NCBI GenBank assembly: GCA_048887165.1
Contig: JBHLJZ010000024.1
Coordinates: forward strand, 1-40,315
Direction of reading: 5' to 3'
Source: SOKP01 sp048887165
Lineage (GTDB): Archaea > Asgardarchaeota > Lokiarchaeia > Sigyniarchaeales > SOKP01
DNA: 40,315 nt
A program made the translations under genes and the position numbers. This document shows, piece by piece, positions 26,487 to 34,896 of this stretch (the first letter of the stretch is position 1; the number at the start of each line of letters is the position of its first letter). Below the pieces are notes generated by a model. It was not told the DNA's origin. It did not search any database and saw nothing but the letters and a program-made list of their open reading frames with translations.

Positions 26487-27332
26487 TTAAATGAAGATCT
26501 CATTTAAATTTTTAATTATTACATCTGGAATTAAGTCTTCATCAACTTTTTTAGCTTGTGAAACTCGTATTTTTAAATCTTCAACCATTTCAAAGGTGGC
26601 TACTCCTGTCAATACCAATACTGTCTTAATTTTCGCACGATTTCCAGCTAATATATCAGTGTCTAAGCGATCTCCGAAAATAACTGCTTCTTTTGGAACT
26701 ACCTTATTTTCAGCCAAGATTGATTTAATTCCACAAGGATCAGGTTTACCAAAAACCTTTATTGGTTTTGTAGAAGTACAAATTTCTATCGCTTTTACCA
26801 TAACTCCAGCACCTGGTAATAATCCATTTGTAATCGGTAATGTTGCATCGGTATTTGTAGCATAAAATTGTGCATTTCCTTTTAAAATTGATTTCTGAGC
26901 AAAAGCAATATCTTTATAATTAAATGCCCTATCTAAACCTACAATTACAAAGTCTATTTCATCAAACTGCCCCTCATTTGAAACTATAGTATGTCCCATT
27001 GCTTTCAATTCTTCTCGCAATCCAATTTCCCCTATTACGAATATCTTAGAATTACTGATTATTTTAGTAATTTCCGATGCAGTTATTGAAGCACTAGTAT
27101 AAAAATCTGAGATTTTACTATCGATATTGTATTTCTTTAATCGATCCACATACATCTGTCGTGTTGCTGTTGAGTTGTTTGAATTATAGACTACATTAAT
27201 TGAAAGTTCTTTTAAATCTTGAATAATTTTATCGACAGAAGGTAATAATTTATCTCCACGATAAATAACACCATCCAGATCAAATATTGCTAATTTAGTT
27301 TCTTCCAAATCCTTAATTAATTGCTTCATCAC
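26487..27332 (-). CDS. HAD-superfamily phosphatase, NagD/IIA type
   Basis: 281 residues, the normal length. Motif I is FDLDGVIYRG (nucleophile and acid/base aspartates), motif II is YNSNNST, motif III/IIA substrate specificity is FGKPDP, and motif IV is IFGDRLDTDILAG. The IIA cap lies between motifs II and III. The group includes phosphoglycolate, nucleotide and sugar-phosphate phosphatases, so the substrate is unresolved. ATG at 27332 is the first ATG of two in the short leader. The kinase-like membrane gene lies 30 bp upstream on the same strand, so the two may be co-transcribed. Confidence 0.88.
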   Translation of the reverse strand: MMKQLIKDLEETKLAIFDLDGVIYRGDKLLPSVDKIIQDLKELSINVVYNSNNSTATRQMYVDRLKKYNIDSKISDFYTSASITASEITKIISNSKIFVIGEIGLREELKAMGHTIVSNEGQFDEIDFVIVGLDRAFNYKDIAFAQKSILKGNAQFYATNTDATLPITNGLLPGAGVMVKAIEICTSTKPIKVFGKPDPCGIKSILAENKVVPKEAVIFGDRLDTDILAGNRAKIKTVLVLTGVATFEMVEDLKIRVSQAKKVDEDLIPDVIIKNLNEIFI

Positions 27333-27362
27333 AATAAAACTTTAAATAAATTTATTTATAGA

Positions 27363-28523
27363 TTAAAACCATCCTATTGGTAAACCTAATAAAAAGATAA
27401 AAAGCTGAATTCCTATTGGTATAAAAATTGGATTTAAAATATTATCAGCGGTATATGTAGGGAAATAATCTGTCATAAAAAAAATAACTGCTCCAATTAT
27501 AGCGTAAATTGGTCCTACGAAAATTAAACCAATAATGTAAGCAACAATTGTCCCCGCAAGAAATCCTTCTAAAGACTTGATACCTCTTTTTCTGAATTTA
27601 ATCTTATGCTTTCCATATTTACGACCAATTAACGCTGCTGAAGCATCCGAAAGGCAAGCAATAATTATTCCTGCAAAAAAGACTAAAATATCAATAACTC
27701 CTATCATATAAAGCATATATGAAAAAACAAAACCAGTTATAATATAGATTTGTGGCCCAGCAGCATTCAGTTCCTTATTCCTTAGCATTGATCTTGTCAG
27801 AAAGTTAAAAATCGAATATTCAGGACCCCAGATAATCCTTATTACGTCAGAAACTAAAGCAAATACTAAAGACCCAATAAGGGCCATCATTGTGAGATCA
27901 ATTATAGCTCGTGGATCACCCATTACATAAGGAAAATCTGGGGGGTAAATACTTCCCCAAAGAAAATTATAAGAAGGTTCAATTTGCTGTATTAATAAAA
28001 TCACACCATCACTGATAAGTTGAGTAACTGGTGGAATAAAAAAGAAACCATAATAAGCCAATAAGATTAATAATCCCATTAAATGAAAACTCTTCCGGAT
28101 ATATTCCATTTTCAATGAAATATCTTCTCTATAAGGATTTTCTTTTGTCATTTTTAGAACATATCTTTCTAATATAGATTTTCTTTCATTTATTTCCCTT
28201 ACAGTACTTATATTTTCATTCTTTAAAACAAATTTTTTCTTAACTCTCTTTATCATCCAAAAAAAGAGAACATTGAAAATTATATTGAAACCAATCCACC
28301 ATACAAAAAATCCGCTATAGGGAAATGGAAAGAAGTGTCTTACTGAATTAAAATAACCAAATACTATAAAAAGTATAGCAGTTAATGATGTTGATACACT
28401 ACCGTATCGATTATTAGATTTATATCCTTTTCTGGCTATAAAAAACATAACCATCGCAAGTAAAAAGAAGAATAATGAAAATGTAGTATTATATAAAGCT
28501 TCAATTACTTCCCAATAATCCAT
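27363..28523 (-). CDS. Dolichol/phytol-kinase-like membrane enzyme (CTP-dependent lipid kinase family)
   Basis: 386 residues from ATG 28523; a TTG three codons earlier (28532) is an alternative. About nine hydrophobic segments are present. The C-terminal half carries the SEC59/DGK1/phytol-kinase signature: EYIRKSFHLMG, a later SDASAALIGRKYGKHKI, then RGIKSLEGFLAG ('K-S-x-E-G'). These enzymes phosphorylate polyprenols, phytol or diacylglycerol with CTP. In an archaeon a polyprenol or geranylgeraniol substrate for lipid or glycan-carrier salvage is plausible. The N-terminal half (about 1-130) is an extra membrane region with a charged cytosolic loop. It lies upstream of the HAD phosphatase gene. 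Confidence 0.7.
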   Translation of the reverse strand: MDYWEVIEALYNTTFSLFFFLLAMVMFFIARKGYKSNNRYGSVSTSLTAILFIVFGYFNSVRHFFPFPYSGFFVWWIGFNIIFNVLFFWMIKRVKKKFVLKNENISTVREINERKSILERYVLKMTKENPYREDISLKMEYIRKSFHLMGLLILLAYYGFFFIPPVTQLISDGVILLIQQIEPSYNFLWGSIYPPDFPYVMGDPRAIIDLTMMALIGSLVFALVSDVIRIIWGPEYSIFNFLTRSMLRNKELNAAGPQIYIITGFVFSYMLYMIGVIDILVFFAGIIIACLSDASAALIGRKYGKHKIKFRKRGIKSLEGFLAGTIVAYIIGLIFVGPIYAIIGAVIFFMTDYFPTYTADNILNPIFIPIGIQLFIFLLGLPIGWF

Positions 28524-28704
28524 GATTAACAAATAAATGAATAATATTAATTATTTTTATAATTAATTATCAAATAATTATTCTTTGATTAATTTAATAA
28601 TAAAATCAAAAAATGATAAAAAAAGATAGATGATTTAACTAGAGAAAAAGAAAGTGGTTTTCGTTATATAATGAAAACAGAAAATAAAGAAATAAAATGT
28701 AAAA

Positions 28705-29766
28705 ATGAAAATTCCTCAGAGTAAATTCTTGGATAAATTATCAAAAGAAGAATCAGAACAAATCCCGCTATATTGCACAGGTTATCCAGAAATTGGATTT
28801 ATTAAAAATTACATTGATAAATTTGGATTCTCTTTAGATAGTAGAGATTTTATTTTATTAGAAAAAAATTATGATATTATTAAACAGATGGGTTTTGATG
28901 CAGTTTCTATATGGGATTTTAGACGAGGAGAGGGAGGCTATAAGTTAGATAACAATAAAAGAGTTGATGGCTGGGGTCGAGTTTATAAAGAAGATTGGTA
29001 TTTATGGGATGGAGTTTTTAAAAGTGAAAAAGTGATTGATGCATGGGAGTATCTTAAACTTCCTTCTTCAGAAAATCTAAAAAAATTAAAAAAGTTCCTG
29101 CAAAAATTAAATTATCAATTTAATGTTGTTTTATCTTTGCCTGGATTATTTGAAAAGACATGGCAGTCAATGGGATTTTTATTTTTCTCTAAGTGTTTGA
29201 AAAACAATAATATTGAATTTATAAAGTATGTATTAACCTTTTTTACAAAGTATCTTAAAAAATTGATTAAACACCTCCAAAATGTAGGAACAATATTATT
29301 TCTCATTGCTGACGATTTTGGCTATAAAAACAGAGAATTTTTACCAATCAAATTGTGGCGTGAATTGCTTTTTGACTATTATAAAGAAATCATATCCCGA
29401 GTTCACCAAAGAAATCATAAAGTTATTATTCATTCTGATGGATATATTTCCCCCCTCCTTATTGATACATTTATTGAACTTGGATTTGATGCAATTCAAA
29501 GTTTGGAACCTAATGCAGGAAATGATATTTATTCTCTCTTTAAAAAATTTACAAACCAAATATGTTTTATTGGAAATATTGATATTTCTTTACTTATATA
29601 TGGAAAACCTATTGATATAAAGCAGTATACACTTAACCTAATTACAAACGCAAAAAAATATAACGCATTATTAATTGTAAGCCCAACCCAACAGATAAAT
29701 TCACTAGTTTCCCCTGAAAATATTAAAAGTATGATTGAAACTACCAAAAATTATAAAAAGTATTAA
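28705..29766 (+). CDS. UroD/methylcobamide-methyltransferase-superfamily protein lacking the zinc cysteine
   Basis: 353 residues, ATG 28705. The barrel pattern matches the UroD/MtaA superfamily: FDAVSIWDF, ADDFGYKN, VIIHSDGYISPLLIDTFIELG, DAIQSLEPNAG and CFIGNIDISLL. Where MtaA/MtbA enzymes have H-x-C this protein has HSDG, and no terminal cysteine cluster is present, so a zinc-thiolate methyl transfer is unlikely. Aspartate-based chemistry (decarboxylase- or demethylase-like) or another corrinoid-linked activity is possible. There is no corrinoid gene beside it, unlike the copy at 9231. The product is distinct from that copy. Confidence 0.75.
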   Translation: MKIPQSKFLDKLSKEESEQIPLYCTGYPEIGFIKNYIDKFGFSLDSRDFILLEKNYDIIKQMGFDAVSIWDFRRGEGGYKLDNNKRVDGWGRVYKEDWYLWDGVFKSEKVIDAWEYLKLPSSENLKKLKKFLQKLNYQFNVVLSLPGLFEKTWQSMGFLFFSKCLKNNNIEFIKYVLTFFTKYLKKLIKHLQNVGTILFLIADDFGYKNREFLPIKLWRELLFDYYKEIISRVHQRNHKVIIHSDGYISPLLIDTFIELGFDAIQSLEPNAGNDIYSLFKKFTNQICFIGNIDISLLIYGKPIDIKQYTLNLITNAKKYNALLIVSPTQQINSLVSPENIKSMIETTKNYKKY

Positions 29767-30047
29767 TTTTACAAAATATAATCTGTATTTTAAAAAAATG
29801 TGATTCATTTGAATGGAAGGATTTTGCTGAAAATATTTTAGAAAAATCTAATTAAGAAAAAAGTCTCGAAATCAATCTTTATGTAGATATTACAAGACTT
29901 AATAAACAAATAATAAGGAACATTTTTATATAGAAAACGAATAAAAAAAAATAAATATATAGTACCAATCTATTTTAAATATAAGTGATGTTTTAACTTA
30001 TTTAATTCAAAAAAAAATATTTATCTAATATTTAATCATTATTAACA

Positions 30048-30431
30048 GTGAGAAAAATAGTGGAGCCGAGCACGCCGGATACTTTGGATGATCTCTTAAA
30101 GAAATTACTCGGGGCAATTCCCGAAGTCAAAGCTGCAGCAATTGTGTCTGCTGAAGGCTTACCTATCGCTTCTGCGCTCCCTCAAGGAGTGGATGAGACA
30201 AGGATTGCGGCAATGACGGCTGCTTTACTTTCATTATCTGAAAGAGCTATTATCGAGATGAATAAAGGAGATTTTGATCAGTTATACGTTAAAGGAAGCG
30301 ATGGCTATCTTTTAATCCTACAAGCTGGTCCCAATGCGGTATTAACAGTATCCACATCCAAAGATGTTCGACTTGGGTTAATTTTACTAGATTGCCGGCG
30401 TACATGCGAAAAAATAGCTCAATTAATATGA
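30048..30431 (+). CDS. Roadblock/LC7-domain protein, MglB-like
   Basis: 127 residues from GTG 30048 (an in-frame GTG at 30060 is an alternative). A full roadblock domain: helix TLDDLLKKLLGAIPEV, strand KAAAIVSAEGLPIASALP, helix ETRIAAMTAALLSLSERAIIEM, strands FDQLYVKGSDGYLLILQAG and AVLTVSTS, final helix. The sequence is a closer match to canonical MglB/LC7 than the 19647 copy and is visibly richer in G/C than its surroundings. It is a likely cytosolic regulator or scaffold for small GTPases. It sits 107 bp before rpo7 on the same strand. Confidence 0.85.
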   Translation: MRKIVEPSTPDTLDDLLKKLLGAIPEVKAAAIVSAEGLPIASALPQGVDETRIAAMTAALLSLSERAIIEMNKGDFDQLYVKGSDGYLLILQAGPNAVLTVSTSKDVRLGLILLDCRRTCEKIAQLI

Positions 30432-30527
30432 AAGAACACTTATTTTCAATAGTTAGATGTTAAAAAATCACAAATTATTAATTTTATGCTTCATTTAATC
30501 TTCCATCTAAATCTGATTATTTTATCT

Positions 30528-30531
30528 GGTG
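30528..30531 (+). promoter_or_regulatory. Shine-Dalgarno motif of rpo7, locates an ATT start
   Basis: ggtg lies seven nucleotides before ATT 30539. The next in-frame upstream codon but one is TAA (30533-30535), so translation must begin at or after 30536. Confidence 0.5.
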
Positions 30532-30538
30532 TTAAATT

Positions 30539-31150
30539 ATTTTCAAGCTATTTCAAATAAAAGGAAAAATCGAAATACCTCCGTTTCTTTTCGATCAGGA
30601 AAAAAGAACTAGTGCTAGAATCATTCTTAGTGAAGATTATGAAGGTATTATTACCAAAGATTACGGATTTATTATTGCTATCGTAGATGTACTTGATGTT
30701 GGGCCTGGGATAATCATTCCCGGAAATGCTAATACTTTCCATGAAGTCGAATTTACAATATTATCCTTTAAACCAGTAATTTCAGAAGTAGTCGAAGGAG
30801 ATGTAGTAGAAATTGTAGATTTTGGATCGTTTGTAAGACTTGGTCCTTTGGATGGTTTAGTTCACGTGTCTCAAATCTGTGATGATTATATCTCATATGA
30901 ACAAGTTGGTAATCGCTTTATTGGTAAAGAAACGGGTAAAATCCTCGAGGTAAACGATCAAGTAAGAGCTAAGATAATAGCAGTTTCGCTTGGTACCGGA
31001 AGAAGTGGAAAATTAGGTTTAACAATGCGTCAGCGATTCTTAGGAAAACAAGATTGGATTGAAACAGATATTGAAAATGAATATGCTGAAAAAGAAGCAA
31101 AAGATGAGAAGAAATCTGAAGATAAAGAAGATGAAGAAAATGAAGAATAA
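30539..31150 (+). CDS. rpo7: DNA-directed RNA polymerase subunit Rpo7 (RpoE'), with non-canonical ATT start
   Basis: 203 residues if begun at ATT 30539. Rpo7 pairs with Rpo4 to form the polymerase stalk that binds RNA. The N-terminal block FKLFQIKGKIEIPPFLF aligns with the classic 'MYKIxEIxDxVxVPPEEF', so the ATT at 30539 falls exactly where Met-1 belongs. The conserved core follows (EDYEGIITKDYGFIIAIVDV, PGNANTFHEVEF). Then comes the S1 domain FGSFVRLGPLDGLVHVSQI, then IGKETGKIL and LTMRQRFLG, with an acidic C-terminal tail. There is no ATG, GTG or TTG in frame between the upstream TAA (30533) and codon 104, and starting there would delete most of the subunit. The spt4 gene follows after 11-23 bp. 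Confidence 0.93.
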   Translation: MFKLFQIKGKIEIPPFLFDQEKRTSARIILSEDYEGIITKDYGFIIAIVDVLDVGPGIIIPGNANTFHEVEFTILSFKPVISEVVEGDVVEIVDFGSFVRLGPLDGLVHVSQICDDYISYEQVGNRFIGKETGKILEVNDQVRAKIIAVSLGTGRSGKLGLTMRQRFLGKQDWIETDIENEYAEKEAKDEKKSEDKEDEENEE

Positions 31151-31173
31151 CTTTAAAAAAAGTGAATTATAAA

Positions 31174-31362
31174 ATGAAAGAAAAAGCTTGTAAAAACTGT
31201 CATCTAATTACAAAAAATGAAGTATTATGCCCTAAGTGTAAAACCCATTCTCTATCAGAGGATTATACAGGAGAAGTTATAATTATTAAACCCCAAGAAT
31301 CAAAATTTGCAGAATATTTAAAAATTCACTTTCCTGGGAAATATGCTTTAAGAGTACGCTAG
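31174..31362 (+). CDS. spt4: Transcription elongation factor Spt4 (RpoE'')
   Basis: 62 residues from ATG 31174; a GTG at 31162 would add four residues, but ATG gives the normal 'MKEKAC' lead. Zinc ribbon CKNCHLIT...CPKC (Cx2C, Cx2C), followed by the conserved TGEVIIIKPQESKFAEYL and terminal PGKYALRVR. Spt4 binds Spt5 to promote elongation. The gene order rpo7-spt4 is the classic archaeal one. Its stop TAG overlaps the stop of the convergent dephospho-CoA kinase gene at a ctag. Confidence 0.93.
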   Translation: MKEKACKNCHLITKNEVLCPKCKTHSLSEDYTGEVIIIKPQESKFAEYLKIHFPGKYALRVR

Positions 31363-31991
31363 TATTGCTCCATTATTGAAATAAATTTTTTAATAGTTTT
31401 TTGTATTCTTTTATTAACATCTACTATTACTATTCCTTGAGGGATTGGATGCTTGGAATCAGTTAATGGTGGTTGACCATAAAACACAATATTTTTAGTA
31501 TTTTCATTTATGGGTAAACATGATACCAAAGGTAAAACTAGCAAATCTTCTTCACCCTTAGTGATTTTTAATAGTGTAATTTTATTAGATTTAACAATAT
31601 TTTCTAATAACTTAAAGCTTTTGCTACTAACGCCACCCTCAGGATTCTCAAATTCTAAAATATTTTCAAAAAACTCTTCAAATGTTATCTTAATTTTACT
31701 CCTTTGGGTTTTTTCATCAACAATGCATAGTTTGATAAAAGGCCTTAAAAATTCGTTTGCTAAAAAATCTTGGGTTACAATATCTCCTACTAAATAAAAA
31801 TTCAGAGTTAAATCTGCTTCTTTATATTCTTTAATTAAATTCTCTACTTTTGGAATTGTCTCTTCTCTGGTTCCTACAATTAATTTCCCTAGAGGTTGAG
31901 AAAATTTATGGCGTTCTTTATCAGGAATTTTTAACCTTTCTTTCAAATTTATCACGTTTTTAATTACTTTTTGCTTTATTATAAAAATCAA
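31359..31991 (-). CDS. GTP-dependent dephospho-CoA kinase (DUF359)
   Basis: Up to 210 residues from ATG 31991. GTG 31955 gives a 198-residue protein with the domain start 'LKIPDKERHKFSQPLGKLI' and avoids a 32-bp overlap with the upstream small membrane gene, so it may be the true start. Family blocks: QPLGKLIVGT, YLVGDIVTQDF, IVDEKTQRSK, NPEGGVSS, KGEEDLLVLPLVS, FYGQPP and QGIVIVDV. The archaeal enzyme uses GTP to phosphorylate dephospho-CoA, the last step of CoA synthesis. In many archaea this gene lies between spt4 and rps24e on the same strand; here it is inverted. Confidence 0.9.
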   Translation of the reverse strand: MIFIIKQKVIKNVINLKERLKIPDKERHKFSQPLGKLIVGTREETIPKVENLIKEYKEADLTLNFYLVGDIVTQDFLANEFLRPFIKLCIVDEKTQRSKIKITFEEFFENILEFENPEGGVSSKSFKLLENIVKSNKITLLKITKGEEDLLVLPLVSCLPINENTKNIVFYGQPPLTDSKHPIPQGIVIVDVNKRIQKTIKKFISIMEQY

Positions 31992-32169
31992 TTGTAATTG
32001 TTATTAATAATAACCATATGAAAATACCTATTAAAAAAACAGCGTAAAAATATCCCACTATAACGTTCTTTAGCCAAAATAGGCAAATAATTATAAAAAA
32101 CAATAATATTACTTCAATAAATAGCATAATTTTTGCTTTAAGCAAATACTTTTTATCCATAAAAACCAA
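31960..32169 (-). CDS. Small two-span membrane protein
   Basis: 69 residues from ATG 32169, with hydrophobic segments at about 13-32 and 36-60. The 3' end overlaps the longest reading of the dephospho-CoA kinase gene. No family recognised. It might be a real small gene upstream in the same transcript. Confidence 0.45.
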   Translation of the reverse strand: MVFMDKKYLLKAKIMLFIEVILLFFIIICLFWLKNVIVGYFYAVFLIGIFIWLLLITITIDFYNKAKSN

Positions 32170-32254
32170 AATTTTATTTTTTATCTATCTTTAATCTTTT
32201 ATAACTTTAGAATTATCTTTAAAACTTTTTAATTTAACAAAAAAAAACCTAATT

Positions 32255-32611
32255 ATGTCATTCGATATTGAAATTTTAGAGGAAAAGAAAAATCCACTGA
32301 TTGAAAGAACAGAAATCAAGTTTAAGTTAGATCATTTCGGTAAGGGTACTCCAAATCGATTAGAAGTAAAAAAAAAAATTGCAGTAATGAAAAAAGCTAA
32401 TGAAAAACTTACAATAATAAGAAAGATTCAAACTCATTTTGGAAATGCATACGAGGTAGGTACTGCAAATATATACGAAAATTCGAAAGAATTACAATAT
32501 TTTGAACCCTTTCATATTCAAGTGCGTAATCTTGAAAAAGAAAAAAGAGATGAGATCTATAAGTTAAAAAAGAGAAAAGAATCTTTTAAACATCTTTTTG
32601 AATATGATTAA
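32255..32611 (+). CDS. rps24e: 30S ribosomal protein S24e
   Basis: 118 residues. Typical S24e: EEKKNPLIERTEIKFKLDH near the N-terminus, a basic TPNRLEVKKKIA segment, then THFGNAYEVGTANIYEN and a lysine-rich C-terminal helix. Begins the S24e-S27ae-Kae1-Bud32 cluster. ATG start. Confidence 0.95.
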   Translation: MSFDIEILEEKKNPLIERTEIKFKLDHFGKGTPNRLEVKKKIAVMKKANEKLTIIRKIQTHFGNAYEVGTANIYENSKELQYFEPFHIQVRNLEKEKRDEIYKLKKRKESFKHLFEYD

Positions 32612-32632
32612 AAAATAAAAGTTTGATAAAAT

Positions 32633-32854
32633 ATGGTAGATACATCAAATTATTATAAGATTGAAGGAGAAAAATTAATTAGAACTCATAGAGCTTGTCC
32701 AAAGTGTGGACCTTCATACTTTCTAGCAGATCATTATGATAGATCGTCTTGTGGAAAATGTGGTTATACTGTATTTAAAAGAAAAGGTAAAAAAGGAGCT
32801 GCAACTGTAGCTAAAGGCAGAAGGACACCACGAAAACGTACTAAGTCATCATAA
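32633..32854 (+). CDS. rps27ae: 30S ribosomal protein S27ae
   Basis: 73 residues with the zinc-binding form CPKCGPSYFLADHYDRSSCGKCGY (written here as CPKCGPSYFLADH ... CGKCGY), followed by a basic tail RTPRKRTKSS. No ubiquitin part is fused, as usual in archaea. It starts 21 bp after rps24e on the same strand. Confidence 0.94.
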   Translation: MVDTSNYYKIEGEKLIRTHRACPKCGPSYFLADHYDRSSCGKCGYTVFKRKGKKGAATVAKGRRTPRKRTKSS

Positions 32855-32941
32855 ATGAAAATAAATCGTTATTTGTTTTCTTTTACTTTTTCTCAAAATT
32901 ATCGCTAATATTATCCATTGGCGAAGAATATGAAATCTGAT

Positions 32942-33943
32942 ATGAAACTCTGTTTGGGAATCGAGTCTACAGCTCATACTTGGAGTGTTGGAATTGTAGA
33001 TTTTCATGGTAATATATTAAGCCTCATAAATAATACTTTTGTTCCCGAAGAAGGAGGACTTCATCCTGCATTAGTAAGAGAGCATCATCTTAGTATTTTC
33101 ATGAATACAATAAAAAAATCTTTACTGCAAGCTAATCTTTCTATAAAAGATATTGATTTAATTGCCTTTAGTAGAAGCCCTGGATTAGGACCTGTATTAC
33201 GGATAGGTGCTTTAGTTGCAAGGATGCTAAGTCAACTAATTAAAATACCCATTGTTGGAGTAAATCATTGCATAGCGCATATAGAAATTGGAAGATTATT
33301 GTGTAAAATAGATGATCCCCTTTCTTTATATGTTTCGGGGGGTAATACTATAATAAGTGCTTTTGAATCAGGACATTATCAGATTTTTGGAGAGACCCAA
33401 GATATCGCTGTGGGTAATATGATTGATATGTTTGCTCGCGATGCAGGTCTGCAACATCCTGGTGGTCCTAAAATTGAAAAATTAGCTTCACAATCTACAA
33501 ATTATCTTCATTTGCCCTATGTTGTAAAGGGTATGGATTTATCTTTCTCAGGTCTTTATACCTCCGCTAGAAGCCTACTAAATTCAGAAAAATTTGGGCA
33601 AAATTATGATTTAAAAGATATATCTTATTCACTGCAAGAGACATCGTTTGCAATGTTAACTGAAGTAACAGAAAGGGCATTAGCACATACGGAAAAAAGA
33701 GAAGTACTTCTAACAGGGGGTGTTGCTGCTAATAAAAGGCTTCAAGAGATGATTAAATATATAAGCGATGAACATAAAGCTAGGTTTGAGGTTGTACCTC
33801 TTAAATATGCCGGAGATAACGGAGCAATGATTGCTTGGACAGGAATTTTAAGGTATTCTTCAGAAGGGAAACAAACTATTGAGAATTCTATTATTAAACC
33901 AAAAGAAAGAATGGATCAAATCCAAATATCATGGAGAAATTAG
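32942..33943 (+). CDS. kae1: KEOPS subunit Kae1, tRNA N6-threonylcarbamoyladenosine synthase
   Basis: 333 residues from ATG 32942, giving the normal lead MKLCLGIESTAHTWSVGI; ATG 32930 and TTG 32918 are in frame upstream. The ASKHA-fold protein has the metal-binding HCIAHIEIG (HxxxH), SGGNT, GNMIDMFARDAGLQHPGGP, LTGGVAANKRL and YAGDNGAMIAW. It transfers the threonylcarbamoyl group to A37 of ANN-decoding tRNAs together with Bud32 and Cgi121/Pcc1. The Bud32 gene begins on the very next base after the stop codon. Confidence 0.95.
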   Translation: MKLCLGIESTAHTWSVGIVDFHGNILSLINNTFVPEEGGLHPALVREHHLSIFMNTIKKSLLQANLSIKDIDLIAFSRSPGLGPVLRIGALVARMLSQLIKIPIVGVNHCIAHIEIGRLLCKIDDPLSLYVSGGNTIISAFESGHYQIFGETQDIAVGNMIDMFARDAGLQHPGGPKIEKLASQSTNYLHLPYVVKGMDLSFSGLYTSARSLLNSEKFGQNYDLKDISYSLQETSFAMLTEVTERALAHTEKREVLLTGGVAANKRLQEMIKYISDEHKARFEVVPLKYAGDNGAMIAWTGILRYSSEGKQTIENSIIKPKERMDQIQISWRN

Positions 33944-34630
33944 GTGTTTATAAAGTTGACTTCAAGTATTATTAAAGACCAACTTATTCATCAAGGGGCA
34001 GAAGCAAGTTTATTCAATGGTTACTGGTTTGATAAAGAAGTTATATTTAAAGAACGAATTCCTAAAAAGTATCGCTTGGAAGAGTTGGACAAAAAAATTA
34101 GAACCACCAGAACTTTGAATGAAGCTCGTGCGCTCATCAAAGTTAAATCATATGGGATAAATGTTCCACAAGTCTTTGAGATTGATCCTCATACTTCAAC
34201 GATTATAATGAAATATATTGAGGGAAAAAAGTTAAAAGATCTATTAAAAGAAATAGATAACATAAATAAGAAAGAAATTCTGTTTTTGATTGGAAGCTAT
34301 ATAGCTATTTTACATAAAAATGGACACATCCACGGAGATATAACCACAAGCAATATTATAATTACAAAAGGGAATCAAATCTTTCTAATTGACTTTGGAC
34401 TCCATGAATACTCCGATTCAATTGAAGATAAAAGTGTTGACTTGCATCTTTTCAAACGAGTATTAATTTCATCTCACGGAGAAGATTATGATCTTTGTTT
34501 TAAAGCTTTTATTGATGGATATCGCTCAAAATACAAAGATAATGAATCTAAAGAATGTAAAGAGATAATAAAAAACATTTCTACAATCGAAACTCGTGGT
34601 AGATACATAAAAAAAGAAGAAAGATTATAA
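33944..34630 (+). CDS. bud32: KEOPS-associated kinase/ATPase Bud32
   Basis: 228 residues from GTG 33944 immediately after kae1's TAG; a TTG five codons later is an alternative. Small RIO-type kinase: GAEASLF, VIFKERIPKKYR (ATP-binding lysine), NEARAL, IIMKYIEGKKL, catalytic HIHGDITTSNI and metal-binding IDFGLHE, SVDLHLFKRV. In many euryarchaea Kae1 and Bud32 are one fused protein; here they are separate but abutting. It is expected in the cytosol with Kae1. Confidence 0.94.
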   Translation: MFIKLTSSIIKDQLIHQGAEASLFNGYWFDKEVIFKERIPKKYRLEELDKKIRTTRTLNEARALIKVKSYGINVPQVFEIDPHTSTIIMKYIEGKKLKDLLKEIDNINKKEILFLIGSYIAILHKNGHIHGDITTSNIIITKGNQIFLIDFGLHEYSDSIEDKSVDLHLFKRVLISSHGEDYDLCFKAFIDGYRSKYKDNESKECKEIIKNISTIETRGRYIKKEERL

Positions 34631-34896
34631 AAGTAAAATTTTTTCAATAAGCTATAAATGGTTATTGTTAATCGTTCATCTTCATAATAAACGAATCAAA
34701 ATAATTTACATCTGATATAGAATGCTTTAAATAAAGTAGAGAGGGAAAGATAATTTTATAAACAAGTTTAACTTATAGTTTATTATCGAAAAGTTGGAAT
34801 ATGTTAAGGGCAATTAATACTTTTGTTGTTCTCTCCTAAATTGATTTATTTTAAAGAATTAAGTCTTAAAACTTAACAAGATCGGAGTAAGGAAAA

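Noticed and set aside
30548..30742. Minus-strand 64-codon frame
   Set aside because: It is the antisense of the rpo7 N-terminal region, which is real but uses a non-standard start.
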